Part shown: positions 1 through 9,337 of the stretch, piece by piece
How the letters are laid out: every line of letters starts with the position of its first letter
How positions within the stretch are numbered: position 1 is the stretch's first letter
Program-made: the position numbers and the translations under genes
The notes under the pieces: model-generated
The model's database searches: none
What the model was told of the DNA's origin: nothing
Seen by the model: only the letters and a program-made list of their open reading frames with translations
Origin: CAYWEM01 sp964457225
Lineage (GTDB): Bacteria; Acidobacteriota; Aminicenantia; UBA2199
Reading direction: 5' to 3'
Assembly: GCA_964457225.1 (NCBI GenBank)
Contig: CAYWEM010000011.1
Location: 30,124-94,123 of the forward strand
DNA length: 64,000 nucleotides

Positions 1-1270
1 GGGTTTCAGGTCCGACCCGGTGTTCAAGCATTCGCATGACTACGGGTGCTTTGTTGTAAATGATGGTTCCATACAGGGTGCCGGCATCGGCCAGGTTTTC
101 CAGTTCCTGAGTTATGGCATGGGTGCCGGCGCTGCGGTCGACCGAAAGGGCCCGGGGTTTATGGCCCAGCAGGAATTTCAACCCGTGGTCCAGCCCGGGA
201 AACATATCGGCTACAATTTTATCGGCCATGAAGCCGGCAAAAACCTCCTTCAGCCAAACTTCGTCGAACCAGGGCATGGTCACCAGGTCTCCGAACCACA
301 TGTGGGCGGTTTCGTGGGCGATCAGTTCGGCTCGGGATAGCTTCTGTTCCAGGGTGGCCTGTTCATCGAGCAGGAGACGGGAGGCACGGTACAGGGTGGC
401 TCCGCTGTGTTCCATCCCCCCGTATTGAAAGGAAGGCACCAGGACCAGGTCGTACTTTTCGAAAGGATAGGCTATGCCGGTGTAGTTTTCCATCCAGTCC
501 AGGCTGGCGAAGACCTGTTCGTATATCTCGGGCAGGTTGCGTTCCAGGGTTTTTGGGTCGTTTTCCTGGTGAAAGATATGGATGGTTCGGCCTTCCCTGG
601 TCTGCTCGGCCCTGTCAAGTTTTCCAGCTGCAAAAGCCATCAGGTAAGTGGGCAAAGCTTGGCTGGGGGCGAAACTGAGTCGGCGCCTGCCGTCGGCAAG
701 CTCAACGTTTTCCAGCAGCGGCCCATTGGCCACCGCGTCCCAGTCTGCGGGAACAACCAGTTCCACTGAGAATTCCCCCTTGAGATCCGGTTGGTCGAAA
801 CACGGAAAAGCGGTCCGGGCCCGGTCGGGCACGAACAGCGTATAAAGCAGGTCTTCACGCCGGTTCAACGACATGTCACCCAGAGCGAAGCGGAAATGCA
901 AGTGATTCATCCCCTGCTTCAGCGCTTGAGCGGGAATCACGATATGTTCGTTGATGAACCTACAGGCTGGTTCTGCCCCGTTGACGGTCAGGGTTTTCAT
1001 TGACCGGCGGCCCGGGGTGAAATCAAGCACCAGATCGTGATCTCTTTTATGCAACTTGAAACGCAAGTCGAGTTCCGCCTGGATCGGATCCAGCTTAGCG
1101 GCCGGTATTTCAGCCTTGAGATGATAGCTTATTTCGGAAAGGATTGCCTTTCTGTGTTCAGCCAACTGCAAAGCCACTCCCGCCGTGGGATCTTCAGCCT
1201 TGAGCCCGAGGACGTTCAGGATAAGAACGGCCAACAGGGTTGATTTAAACACTTTTCTGGTTTCCGGCAT
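1..1270 (-). CDS. Secreted M1 family metallo-aminopeptidase, 3' end outside window
   Basis: This zinc aminopeptidase of the M1 (gluzincin) family would remove N-terminal residues from peptides, probably in the periplasm. Seen: a hydrophobic signal segment in the first 24 residues, the exopeptidase motif GGMEHSG at about residues 284-290, and the zinc site HETAH at 319-323 with the third ligand E342 exactly 18 residues later. About 423 residues lie in the window and the reading frame runs off its left edge, so the C-terminal helical domain is not visible. The ATG at 1270 is preceded by a strong AAGGAGG ribosome binding site. The gene is divergent from the zinc-ribbon gene and has its own promoter. 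The family assignment is firm; substrate preference cannot be read from the sequence. Confidence 0.93.
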   Translation of the reverse strand, partial: MPETRKVFKSTLLAVLILNVLGLKAEDPTAGVALQLAEHRKAILSEISYHLKAEIPAAKLDPIQAELDLRFKLHKRDHDLVLDFTPGRRSMKTLTVNGAEPACRFINEHIVIPAQALKQGMNHLHFRFALGDMSLNRREDLLYTLFVPDRARTAFPCFDQPDLKGEFSVELVVPADWDAVANGPLLENVELADGRRRLSFAPSQALPTYLMAFAAGKLDRAEQTREGRTIHIFHQENDPKTLERNLPEIYEQVFASLDWMENYTGIAYPFEKYDLVLVPSFQYGGMEHSGATLYRASRLLLDEQATLEQKLSRAELIAHETAHMWFGDLVTMPWFDEVWLKEVFAGFMADKIVADMFPGLDHGLKFLLGHKPRALSVDRSAGTHAITQELENLADAGTLYGTIIYNKAPVVMRMLEHRVGPET

Positions 1271-1293
1271 CGTGGCCTCCTTGCTGCAAAATC

Positions 1294-1322
1294 AGCATAC
1301 TTCAGCATGGGCTTGTCCGCAA
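1294..1322 (-). promoter_or_regulatory. Sigma70-type promoter of the M1 peptidase gene
   Basis: On the minus strand, TTGCGG (1322-1317) and TATGCT (1299-1294) are separated by 17 nt. The predicted transcript would begin near 1287, giving a short leader that carries AAGGAGG before the ATG at 1270. Confidence 0.55.
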
Positions 1323-1399
1323 GGGTGAAGACGGCATAAAATCAAATCATGAAGGTTTTTTACGTTCAACAGTATTTGCCGATAATGTCAAATGTTGAC

Positions 1400-1450
1400 G
1401 GGCTGCTGCCTGTTTGGGCAACAGTCCGTTGAGACCTGGCCCCGCCAGGT
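1400..1450 (+). promoter_or_regulatory. Two stem-loops in the leader of the zinc-ribbon gene
   Basis: Two inverted repeats lie in the 234-bp divergent gap. The first (1400-1427) pairs about 10 of 11 positions around a TGTTT loop. The second (1434-1450) is a perfect 7-bp arm, ACCTGGC/GCCAGGT, around CCC. A weak -10 (GATAAT, 1381-1386) would place both inside a leader of about 110 nt ahead of the zinc-ribbon gene. There is no T-run directly after the second hairpin, so it is not a convincing terminator. It could be a regulatory leader or a protein-binding dyad; the function is unknown. Confidence 0.35.
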
Positions 1451-1504
1451 GCTGAAACTTTTTACCTTCAACGGCGTAAATCAGGGTGTCTATGGAGGTG
1501 AGCG

Positions 1505-1714
1505 ATGAGCAAAGTACCGGCTGATGAACACAGTGTTCAGGGTAAAAAACTGGTTTGCCCGGTCTGCGGACACAGGTATTTCTGGACCCGCAGGACCCTG
1601 ATGAATACCAGGGGATCGTCTTTTTTCAATTTCGACTGGGCCAATAAACAGGCTGACAATTACATCTGCGACAACTGCGGCTACGTGTTCTGGTTCATGC
1701 AGCGACCGACCTGA
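1505..1714 (+). CDS. Small zinc-ribbon protein
   Basis: A 69-residue protein with two CxxC knuckles (C18/C21 and C55/C58) spaced as in a zinc ribbon, so it very likely binds one zinc ion. Between the knuckles is an Arg/Asn-rich stretch followed by a DWAN motif; small ribbons of this kind are annotated only as putative nucleic-acid-binding or hypothetical proteins. The start is well supported by GGAGGTG 5 nt before the ATG. It stands alone between a divergent aminopeptidase gene and the convergent end of the redox operon, and is preceded by a structured leader. No specific function can be assigned. Confidence 0.8.
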   Translation: MSKVPADEHSVQGKKLVCPVCGHRYFWTRRTLMNTRGSSFFNFDWANKQADNYICDNCGYVFWFMQRPT

Positions 1715-1740
1715 CCTGGCAAAATCCGTGTTGATCGGAG

Positions 1741-4700
1741 TTAGTTGGTTTCCGCCAGTTTTAAGGTCAGGAGTTCGATGATTTCCAGGTTGGTCAGGCC
1801 GGCCGGTGGGGAGAAAACAGCCCGGCTGGTCTGGCGTCGGCCGTCGCAGGCCGTGTAAACCTCGCTTGCTTCAAAGGGGGCCGCAGCCGGCAGGTAGAAG
1901 TCGGCTGATTTTGAACCCTGGCTGTTGGAGTCAACCGCGCAAACCAACAGTAAATCCAAATGCCCGCGCCTGATGGCAAAGCTCTCATCGGCCAGGGGGT
2001 CGAAGCCGAAAGCCAGCAGGGCTTTAATTTGACAGGCCGGGACCGGCAAGTGGGGCTGGAAACCTTTGATTGCAGCGGTGGCAGAGGCGGCAGAACTACC
2101 CACCAGGATCAGGCCGCTGCCGGGCCGGTTGAGTTTGCCCGCGGACTTGAGCAGGGAACGGGCTGCGGCCAAGTCGCCTGGCGCCTTTTCATGCATTCGG
2201 TCAGGGTTGGTGATGAATACCAGGTGTTTGTTTTCATCCTGCAGGTCTGCCAGGATCGACCGTAGTTCATCCGCTTGGAGACCGGAAAGGGCAGCCGCCT
2301 CGGCCAAGGCTTTCTCTTCCGGCCGGCCCAGTAATCCGGCCAGTTGATGAAAAAAATCCCTGGTTTTTTCAGCGGCCAAAGGCAAGTGGAAATCAGCAGA
2401 CCGGGCCAGTTCATTCTCCATGTCGGCACAGACCAGCAGGCGGGCACCGTTGCGTTTGGTTTCCTTGAGGCGAAGTTCCATGATCAGGCTGTCGTTGCGC
2501 AAATCCGCGTTGAAAACGACTATCAGCGCGGTCTGCTCCAGTTGATCCAGGCTCAGATCCGATATCAGTTTTTCCGGTTCTTGCCCGGATTCCGGATCAT
2601 TCATACGGTTCAACCCGGGAAACAACAGGTTGCCGGTGCCGATTTTGTTTCTGGCGGTATCGGACAGGGCGGTCAATTCCCGGTCACTCAAGCCCGGGCC
2701 GGCCAGCAGGGCCACAGACTGCGGTCCGTGTTTCTTGGCGATTGCTTTGATTTGCTCGGCCGCGTCAAGCAATGCTTTTTCCCAGGTGACCTTTTTCCGG
2801 ACGCCGTTTTGTTGTTGCCGGGGGGTGTTTTCGCGCTGAATCACTGATAAAGAACGATAGGCCCGGCGGGCCTTGATGCAGAGATAGCCCCGGTTATGGC
2901 TGTCGGTAGGGCCGCCGCTGATGATGCAGCGGCCGTTACTGAAGCTGTGCACGGTGAGACGGCAGTGCATGGAACAGAAAGTGCAGATGTTCTCGCTTTT
3001 TTCCCCCTGCCAGGGCCCGGGCTTACTGAAGGCCGGAATTTCGTCTATGGCCCCGGTCGGGCAGGTATCGATGCAGTTGCCGCAGGAGATACAGTTGGTT
3101 TCAGCCAGGCTCTTTTCCAGGGCTGGTTTGACCACGGATCTAAAACCGCGGTGGACGAAACCGAGAGCCGGGCCGTCCAGGATGAAATCGCAGGTTCGGA
3201 CGCAGCGCCCGCAGGAAATGCACTTGTTGGCATCAAGAGTGATGAATTCATGGCGCCGATCGACCGGGTATTCCCGTACCTCTCCCAGCAGGCGATCCAG
3301 CTTTACTTCGTATTCAGTAGCCAGGGCGCGCAGTTCACAGTCAAAATAATCCTGGCAACCGCAGGAAAGACAGCGGCTGCATTCATTATCCGCTTGTTCG
3401 CTGGAAAAACCAAGTTCGACTTCCTCGAAGGACTTGATTCTTTCCGCCGGGTCCAACTCGGGCATCTTCTGCCGTGGGCTTTTTTCGACTTCCGGGTATT
3501 CGGCCGCGGTCACTTGGTGGAAAGTCTCCTTGAGGTTGACGAAATCAAAGGGTTCAGATTTCAGGGTGTTCTCTCGCAGGTAATGGTCTATTGAAACCGC
3601 GGCCAAGCGTCCGTGAGCAATGGCATCGATGGCCACGGCCGGTCCCTTGAGCGCATCGCCGCCGGCGAATACTCCGGGGATAGAAGTGGCGAAGGTCTTT
3701 TCATCGGCAATAATCGTGCCCCAGCGGCTGATTTTCAATTCATCGTCCTGGCGCAGGGCACGCGGATCAACGTCCTGGCCGATTGCCGGAATGATGAAGT
3801 TGCAGTCTACCACCCATTCAGATTCCGGTATCGGTACCGGACTGCGCCGACCGCTTTCGTCCGGGGGACCGAGTCCCATGCGTTGACATTTCAGTCCGGT
3901 TACTTGGCCGTTTTCCTCGGTTATGGCCAGCGGCGCGACCAGGAAAACGATTTCCACCCCTTCGGCCAGGGCGGCCTCCACTTCGGCGTGATGGGCCGGC
4001 ATTTCTTCCATGGTGCGACGGTAGAGCAACAGCACTTTTTCCGCGCCCAGGCGCAGGGCATTGCGAGCTGCGTCAATGGCCGTGTTGCCGCCGCCGACCA
4101 CGGCCACCCTGCCGTGTAGGCGGATGTCGTCACGTAACTGCAGGTCGCGCAGGAAATCAACGCCGGGTAGAATTCCGGAAAAGGTGTCTTCACCAACCAG
4201 ACGCATTTTTTTTGCCGCCTGGGCCCCGATGGCCAGGAATACGGCGTCGTAGCCCGATGATTTCAGGGCTGAGATGCTGAAATCCTGGTTTACGGCCTGG
4301 TTGAGGCGGACTTCAATGCCCAGGTCGGTTATCCAGTTGATTTCACGGTCCAGGATCTGTTTGGGCAGGCGGTATTCAGGGATACCGTAGCGCAGCATGC
4401 CGCCGAGATGGGGCCTCTGTTCGAATATGGTCACCTGGTAGCCTTTCAGAGCCAGGAAATACGCGCAGGTCAAACCGGCTGGACCACCGCCGACCACGGC
4501 CACTTTCAGCCCGTTGGCCGGCGCCGGTTGGGGCCTCCAGGGATCCTCAATGTCGATGTCCGCGGCATAGCGTTTCAGGTAGTCGATGCCGACCGCTTCG
4601 TCGACGATGTTGCGCCGGCAGGCGATTTCGCATTCACGCACGCAGACCCGGCCGCAGACTATGGGCAGGGGGTTGGTTTCCTTGATCAGGCGGATGGCCT

Positions 4701-5100
4701 CGGATGGTTTGCCGGCGGCAATCAGGGCGATGTAGCCCTGCACGTCAACCCCGGCCGGGCAGGTCTTGCGGCAGGGCGCGATACAATCTGCGTAATGGTT
4801 GGAAAGGAGCAGTTCCAGGGCCATGCGCCGCGCTTCAATAACCTGGGGACTTGCTGTTCTTATCACCATCCCCTGGCTGACCGGGCTGCAGCAGGAAGGC
4901 AGCAGCTTGTTCTGGCCTTCCACTTCGACCACACAGACGTAGCATGAACCGTAGGGTTCCAGGCGAGGATCGTGGCAGAGGGTGGGAATGCGGTCCAGGT
5001 CGTTTTCGCGGACCACCTCGAGAATGGTTTTTCCAGGCTTGGTTTTTATCTGGCGGTCGTTTATGGTCAGGGTGAGTTCTTTCATTTTATCCTTCTCCAT
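1741..5100 (-). CDS. Stn/NfnB-type flavo-iron-sulfur subunit with NuoG-like C-terminal domain
   Basis: A 1119-residue multidomain electron carrier. In order: a plant-type [2Fe-2S] ferredoxin (C42, C53, C56, C70); a GltD-type cysteine-rich entry domain (CIAPCRKTCPAG near residue 110); an FAD fold (VVGGGPAG near 205) and an NAD(P)H fold (VVGGGNTA near 340) as in glutamate synthase small subunit and NfnB; a cluster of five cysteines near 575; two 4Fe-4S motifs (about 620-685); and a molybdopterin-oxidoreductase-type 4Fe-4S site (CTFCSMHC near 705) followed by a shortened MopB fold of about 400 residues. The last part lacks a recognisable catalytic Cys or Sec and is probably structural, as in NuoG. 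It is third in an operon with NuoE- and NuoF-like genes, the gene set of the Sporomusa-type Nfn (StnABC), which couples NADH, NADPH and ferredoxin. The inferred role is a soluble cytoplasmic transhydrogenase subunit. A second start at 5085 also has a good ribosome binding site. Confidence 0.82.
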   Translation of the reverse strand: MEKDKMKELTLTINDRQIKTKPGKTILEVVRENDLDRIPTLCHDPRLEPYGSCYVCVVEVEGQNKLLPSCCSPVSQGMVIRTASPQVIEARRMALELLLSNHYADCIAPCRKTCPAGVDVQGYIALIAAGKPSEAIRLIKETNPLPIVCGRVCVRECEIACRRNIVDEAVGIDYLKRYAADIDIEDPWRPQPAPANGLKVAVVGGGPAGLTCAYFLALKGYQVTIFEQRPHLGGMLRYGIPEYRLPKQILDREINWITDLGIEVRLNQAVNQDFSISALKSSGYDAVFLAIGAQAAKKMRLVGEDTFSGILPGVDFLRDLQLRDDIRLHGRVAVVGGGNTAIDAARNALRLGAEKVLLLYRRTMEEMPAHHAEVEAALAEGVEIVFLVAPLAITEENGQVTGLKCQRMGLGPPDESGRRSPVPIPESEWVVDCNFIIPAIGQDVDPRALRQDDELKISRWGTIIADEKTFATSIPGVFAGGDALKGPAVAIDAIAHGRLAAVSIDHYLRENTLKSEPFDFVNLKETFHQVTAAEYPEVEKSPRQKMPELDPAERIKSFEEVELGFSSEQADNECSRCLSCGCQDYFDCELRALATEYEVKLDRLLGEVREYPVDRRHEFITLDANKCISCGRCVRTCDFILDGPALGFVHRGFRSVVKPALEKSLAETNCISCGNCIDTCPTGAIDEIPAFSKPGPWQGEKSENICTFCSMHCRLTVHSFSNGRCIISGGPTDSHNRGYLCIKARRAYRSLSVIQRENTPRQQQNGVRKKVTWEKALLDAAEQIKAIAKKHGPQSVALLAGPGLSDRELTALSDTARNKIGTGNLLFPGLNRMNDPESGQEPEKLISDLSLDQLEQTALIVVFNADLRNDSLIMELRLKETKRNGARLLVCADMENELARSADFHLPLAAEKTRDFFHQLAGLLGRPEEKALAEAAALSGLQADELRSILADLQDENKHLVFITNPDRMHEKAPGDLAAARSLLKSAGKLNRPGSGLILVGSSAASATAAIKGFQPHLPVPACQIKALLAFGFDPLADESFAIRRGHLDLLLVCAVDSNSQGSKSADFYLPAAAPFEASEVYTACDGRRQTSRAVFSPPAGLTNLEIIELLTLKLAETN

Positions 5101-5103
5101 GGT

Positions 5104-6867
5104 TCAGTCCTTGAGGATGGCCTTGAATCTGCAGGCATCAAAACACTTGCCGCACTTGATGCATATCTGCTGATCAACCAGATGTACGGTCTTCTTTTCA
5201 CCGGAAATCGCGTTCACCGGGCAAACCCGGGCACAGAGGGTGCAGCCGGTGCAGTTTTCCGGGATAACGCTGAAGCTCAGCAGGCTCTGGCAACTGTGGG
5301 CCGGGCATTTGTGATCGCGGATATGGCTCAGGTATTCATCCCGGAAGTATTTTAAAGTGGTCAGCACCGGGTTGGGCGCGGTCTGGCCCAGGCCGCAGAG
5401 AGTGTTGGCCTTGATGGTGTGGGAAAGTTCCTCTAAAAGCTCAATATCACCTTCCCGTCCCTGGCCTGAGGTGATCCTCTCCAGGATTTCCAGCATGCGC
5501 TTGGTGCCGATACGGCAGAAGGTGCATTTACCGCAGGATTCGTCCTGGGTGAAACCCAGGAAGAACTTGGCCATTTCGACCATGCAGGTGCTGTCATCCA
5601 TGACCACCATGCCGCCCGAACCCATGATGGCTCCGGTCTGGTTGATCTTCTGGTAGTCGATTTCCAGTTCGCCCATGGAAGCCGGAATACAGCCGCCCGA
5701 AGGCCCGCCCATCTGGACCGCCTTAAAAACACGTCCATCCTTGATTCCGCCGCCGATTTCGTGCACCACTTCGTTGATGGTCAGTCCCATGGGCACTTCC
5801 ACCAGGCCGCCGCGACTGATTTTGCCGGCCAGGGCGAAAACCTTGGTGCCTTTGCTGTCCTGGGTGCCCATGGCGGCAAAGGCCGCTGCTCCGTTGAGAA
5901 TGATCCAGGGCACGTTGGCGAAGGTTTCGACGTTGTTGATGTTGGTCGGCTTGTCCCATAAACCGCGATTGGCGGGAAAAGGTGGACGGAAGCGGGGCGT
6001 GCCGCGCCGGCCCTCGATGGAGGCGATCAGGGCGGTTTCTTCCCCGCAGACGAAAGCGCCGGCGCCTTCCTTGACATGCAGAAACAGGTTTTTTCCGGAG
6101 CCAACGATGTTGTTTCCCAATAAGCCCGCGGCTTCCGCCTGATCAATGGCCCTCCGCATGGTCAGCACTGCCTTGGGGTATTCAGCCCGGATGTACAGGT
6201 AGCCTTCATCGGCACCGATGGCATAGGCACATATAATCATTCCTTCAAGCACTGAATGCGGATCACCTTCCAGGGTGCTGCGGTCCATGAAAGCACCCGG
6301 GTCGCCCTCGTCGGCATTACAGATAGCGTATTTTTTTTCTCCCGGCGACTGGCGGCAGAAGCGCCATTTCAGCCCGGTGGGGAAACCGCCGCCCCCCCGG
6401 CCGCGCAGTCCCGAGGCGCTGATTTCCTCAATCACCTGATCCGGACTCATTTCCCCGAGTACTTTTTTCAGAGCCGCATAGCCATCATGGGCCAGGTATT
6501 CGTCAATGGAAAAGGGATCTATCACTCCGCAGTTTCGCAGTACAATCCGTTTCTGTTTACCGAAAAAAGCCTCTTCGCGATTGAAATCCGGGGCGGAAGC
6601 CAGCCATTCGCTGACCGGTTCATCGCCCAGAACGTGTTTTTCCAGGATGGTCCGGGCTCTTTCCGGTGTGACTTCGCTGTACAGAAATGTCCGGCCCTGG
6701 TGGTCGCGTATTTCCAACAGCGGTTCCTGGTAACACATACCGTTGCAACCGGTTTCACCCAGTTCGATGCCGGATCCGGGTTTTATCTCTACCGCCAGCA
6801 GATCAAATACTTTTTTTCCGCCCGCGGAAATACCGCAGGTGCCAAGGCCTACGCGAATTCTTTTCAT
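5104..6867 (-). CDS. NuoF/HydB/StnB-like NADH-binding FMN iron-sulfur subunit
   Basis: A 587-residue NADH-oxidising subunit. It begins with a thioredoxin-like [2Fe-2S] domain (C11, C41, C45), then the NuoF core with the NADH/FMN glycine loop GLRGRGGGGFPTG (about 151-163), the FMN-site sequence CNADEGDPGAF and the 4Fe-4S motif ESCGKCTFCRIGT near 455. It ends with a two-cluster ferredoxin domain (CTGCTLCARVC and CIKCGKCFDAC). This layout is shared by the NADH subunits of bifurcating hydrogenases, formate dehydrogenases and Stn transhydrogenase. The stop codon lies 3 nt before the start of the next subunit, so the genes are almost certainly cotranslated. The ATG has AGGAGA 6 nt upstream. No [FeFe]-hydrogenase H-cluster motif occurs in the operon, which argues against a hydrogenase. 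Confidence 0.93.
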   Translation of the reverse strand: MKRIRVGLGTCGISAGGKKVFDLLAVEIKPGSGIELGETGCNGMCYQEPLLEIRDHQGRTFLYSEVTPERARTILEKHVLGDEPVSEWLASAPDFNREEAFFGKQKRIVLRNCGVIDPFSIDEYLAHDGYAALKKVLGEMSPDQVIEEISASGLRGRGGGGFPTGLKWRFCRQSPGEKKYAICNADEGDPGAFMDRSTLEGDPHSVLEGMIICAYAIGADEGYLYIRAEYPKAVLTMRRAIDQAEAAGLLGNNIVGSGKNLFLHVKEGAGAFVCGEETALIASIEGRRGTPRFRPPFPANRGLWDKPTNINNVETFANVPWIILNGAAAFAAMGTQDSKGTKVFALAGKISRGGLVEVPMGLTINEVVHEIGGGIKDGRVFKAVQMGGPSGGCIPASMGELEIDYQKINQTGAIMGSGGMVVMDDSTCMVEMAKFFLGFTQDESCGKCTFCRIGTKRMLEILERITSGQGREGDIELLEELSHTIKANTLCGLGQTAPNPVLTTLKYFRDEYLSHIRDHKCPAHSCQSLLSFSVIPENCTGCTLCARVCPVNAISGEKKTVHLVDQQICIKCGKCFDACRFKAILKD

Positions 6868-6910
6868 GCTCGTCTCCTGAAATCGTCTAGTTGAGTCGGG
6901 TTCAGTCGCT

Positions 6911-7387
6911 TCATGCCGGCACGCTGCTCCGGCGGTACTCGGTCAGCACCTGCTGTACTTTTTTGTTGGTCAGCTTGCCGTAGGTTTCGTTGTTGATCAT
7001 CATCACCGGGGCCAGTGAGCAGCACCCTAGGCAGGCCACTTTCTGCAGGGTGAAGAGGCCGTCGGTCGTGGTTTCGTTGGCGGCGATCTTCAGTTCTTCT
7101 TCAATCACCCTGATCACTCCGAGTGAGTCGTTGACATGGCAGGCCGTACCGTCACAAACCTTGATCACGTATTTTCCCAGCGGTTTAAGCCGGAACTGGG
7201 AGTAAAATGTAATAACTCCGTAGATATCGGCCGGCGACTGGCGCAGGGCTTTGCTGATGGACATGATGGCGGCTTCCGGGATGTAGCCGTAGCTTTCCTG
7301 GGCCAGCTGGAGCAGGGGGATCAATTGCCCCTTGGCGCCAAGGCGGCTTTGCAGGGCTTGCTGAAACGAATCAAGATTTTCTTTCAT
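6911..7387 (-). CDS. NuoE/HydC/StnA-like [2Fe-2S] thioredoxin-fold subunit
   Basis: A 158-residue NuoE-family subunit, normal length for the family. The [2Fe-2S] ligands C78, C83, C119 and C123 have the expected C-x4-C and C-x3-C spacing, and an N-terminal helical part precedes the ferredoxin fold. It would pass electrons between the NuoF-like FMN and the larger subunit. It is the first gene of the operon, 43 nt upstream of the NuoF-like gene, with GAGGA 6 nt before the ATG. No convincing promoter hexamers were found in the 279-bp gap upstream. Confidence 0.93.
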   Translation of the reverse strand: MKENLDSFQQALQSRLGAKGQLIPLLQLAQESYGYIPEAAIMSISKALRQSPADIYGVITFYSQFRLKPLGKYVIKVCDGTACHVNDSLGVIRVIEEELKIAANETTTDGLFTLQKVACLGCCSLAPVMMINNETYGKLTNKKVQQVLTEYRRSSVPA

Positions 7388-7666
7388 GCTTTTTCCTCGC
7401 TGGGGATTTTTATGGCTGTCAAAAATATAACGGGGGGCCAGCCGGCGGAATCGGAAAAAGATCCGGCTGCAACTCGGCGGAATTGTTCATGCTTGGCGCA
7501 CTTGAAAATAATAGATTAGTGAAACTTGTAATGTCAATAAAAACTCGTCTTCGAAAAATATTTTTTTAGGTCATGATGGTATAGGGCTTGGTCTAACAAG
7601 TTCCGGTTTTGATCCGTGAGTTGAGTTTGCTGTAGAAGAAAGCGACCCGGCCGATCACCGGTTCGC

Positions 7667-9337
7667 TCAATCAACTCGGTACAGAGGAATGCTCCTGGCC
7701 CTGGGCGGAGTGTCGCGGAAATCAATTGTTTCTCCATGAGCGCTGAAAAACAGGCCGGGCTTGTATTCTTGCAGTTTAATATTATCTATGTAGAGAAAGC
7801 CGTTTTTTTCGCTGACCGTCAGGGTGGCCAGTGGAAAACCATAACTCCTGAGTTGGTATTTGCCCAGGTATTGTTTCCATTCCGGTGAAAAAGAACCTGG
7901 AAGGTCGGCTGGTCCCTCGTTTAAATCCAGGTGTTCGCCGTCGTACTCCCTGATCAGTATGCCAGGCACTCCAGGAGACAGGCTGCTGAAAGTATAGAAG
8001 TAAGGAATACCTTCAATGACCAGGTAGGCCTCGTCCGCCGCGGTGAAATTGAAGGGACTGAAGTTTTTACCCCCATTAACCCCGAGACGGCCGTCCTGCC
8101 ATTCGAGTTTCATTATTCCGCCGCTGTTGTACAGGTATTGCCCCAGGTGTTTTTTCTGTTCTTTTTCACTGAATTCGATGGTCGGGGGCAGGTTCTCCCG
8201 GACTGGGGATTCCGGTTTTTCAAGCGCGGGCAGGAATTCGGACTGGAGTAATTTCAGTACCTGGTTGACTATGTTTTTATGGCTGGCATTGGTTAAAACG
8301 ATAAAGCCCAGCTTTATTTCCGGATACCAGGTCATGTTGCTTAGAAAACCGAACCCGCCTCCGCTGTGAGTAAGCATGGGGCCATGCCCGGTCGGTTTGA
8401 TGTAAACACCCAAACCATAGCCTTCACTTTGCCGGGGTCTTTGTCCCGGAATCCGGCTCATGTCAGCCAGAATTTCCCTTTTCAGCAGCTGCCGACCGTT
8501 GTTTTGACCTTCGTTCAACTGGAATTGAACATAGCGGGCCAGGTCACTCACGCTGGTGTACATGCCGCCGGCCGGAATCATGGGCACGGCCGTGGGCGGC
8601 GGAAAAGGCGAGCCGTTGAAGCCGACGGCCCGTTCGGTCTCAGCGTTGATTCGTTCAGGATCAAAGGTGCTGCGCATCAGGCCCAGTGGTTTGAAAAGCT
8701 TGTTTTCAAGGTATTGATGAAATTCGAGGCCGGAAACGCTTTGCAGGATGAAACCGGCCAGATCAATGCCCAGGTTGGAATAGCTGTAGCGCCGGCCTAC
8801 CGGGAATCGGAGCCAGGTCTGGGAAATGCTTGCTATATGGTCCTGGAAGCTGTGCTGGTTTGGTTCGTAATTGTTACCGATGGGTGCTTCATGGGACAGG
8901 CCCGCCTTGTGACTCAAGAGCAGGCGCAGGGTGATCGTTTTTTCCGGGTTTTTTTCAAACCTGCTGTTGATGGTGAAATCAGGGAGGTATTGACAGATCG
9001 GGGAATCAAGATCCAGGGTCCCATCTTGGACGGCCAGCAGCACGGCCACCGCGGTAAAGTTTTTGGACATGGACTGGATGCTGAACATGGTGGTCCCGGT
9101 CACCGGTTCAGGGGAAGCATGGGACTTTCTGCCGAAAACCTCAAGACAGAGAATTTCCTTATCATTGACCACGGCCAGGGCCAATCCGGGAACGGCATTG
9201 GCCTCCAGCAGGCTTAAGACGGCGGCGCGCAGGGATGCCGTCGATTCATGATCTATGGATCCGGCCGGAGTCGGATCTGAGTGGCAAATCAAGCTCAGAT
9301 TGAGAAGCAGCCAAGACAGGCAAAAGATATTTTTCAT
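7667..9337 (-). CDS. Exported serine hydrolase, beta-lactamase/class C (S12) family
   Basis: An about 556-residue penicillin-binding-protein-like hydrolase. Seen: a signal peptide in the first 20 residues, the SxxK nucleophile motif (SMSK, S89/K92 counting from the start used here), a YSN motif near 185 and an HSGG motif near 330 in place of the KTG triad, as is normal for S12 esterases and D-aminopeptidases. About 190 C-terminal residues form an extra beta-rich domain. The ATG at 9337 is chosen over 9349 because GGAGA sits 5 nt upstream. It is a single gene with no beta-lactamase regulator nearby, so peptidase or esterase activity is more likely than antibiotic resistance. Confidence 0.88.
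   Translation of the reverse strand: MKNIFCLSWLLLNLSLICHSDPTPAGSIDHESTASLRAAVLSLLEANAVPGLALAVVNDKEILCLEVFGRKSHASPEPVTGTTMFSIQSMSKNFTAVAVLLAVQDGTLDLDSPICQYLPDFTINSRFEKNPEKTITLRLLLSHKAGLSHEAPIGNNYEPNQHSFQDHIASISQTWLRFPVGRRYSYSNLGIDLAGFILQSVSGLEFHQYLENKLFKPLGLMRSTFDPERINAETERAVGFNGSPFPPPTAVPMIPAGGMYTSVSDLARYVQFQLNEGQNNGRQLLKREILADMSRIPGQRPRQSEGYGLGVYIKPTGHGPMLTHSGGGFGFLSNMTWYPEIKLGFIVLTNASHKNIVNQVLKLLQSEFLPALEKPESPVRENLPPTIEFSEKEQKKHLGQYLYNSGGIMKLEWQDGRLGVNGGKNFSPFNFTAADEAYLVIEGIPYFYTFSSLSPGVPGILIREYDGEHLDLNEGPADLPGSFSPEWKQYLGKYQLRSYGFPLATLTVSEKNGFLYIDNIKLQEYKPGLFFSAHGETIDFRDTPPRARSIPLYRVD

Noticed and set aside
2896..4947. Several long plus-strand frames antisense to the Stn-like large subunit
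   Set aside because: Shadow frames caused by GC-rich third positions; no family features, no ribosome binding sites.
1741..7387. [FeFe]-hydrogenase operon (HydABC-like)
   Set aside because: NuoE- and NuoF-like subunits match HydC/HydB, but the large subunit has FAD/NAD(P)H folds of the GltD type and no H-cluster cysteine motifs.
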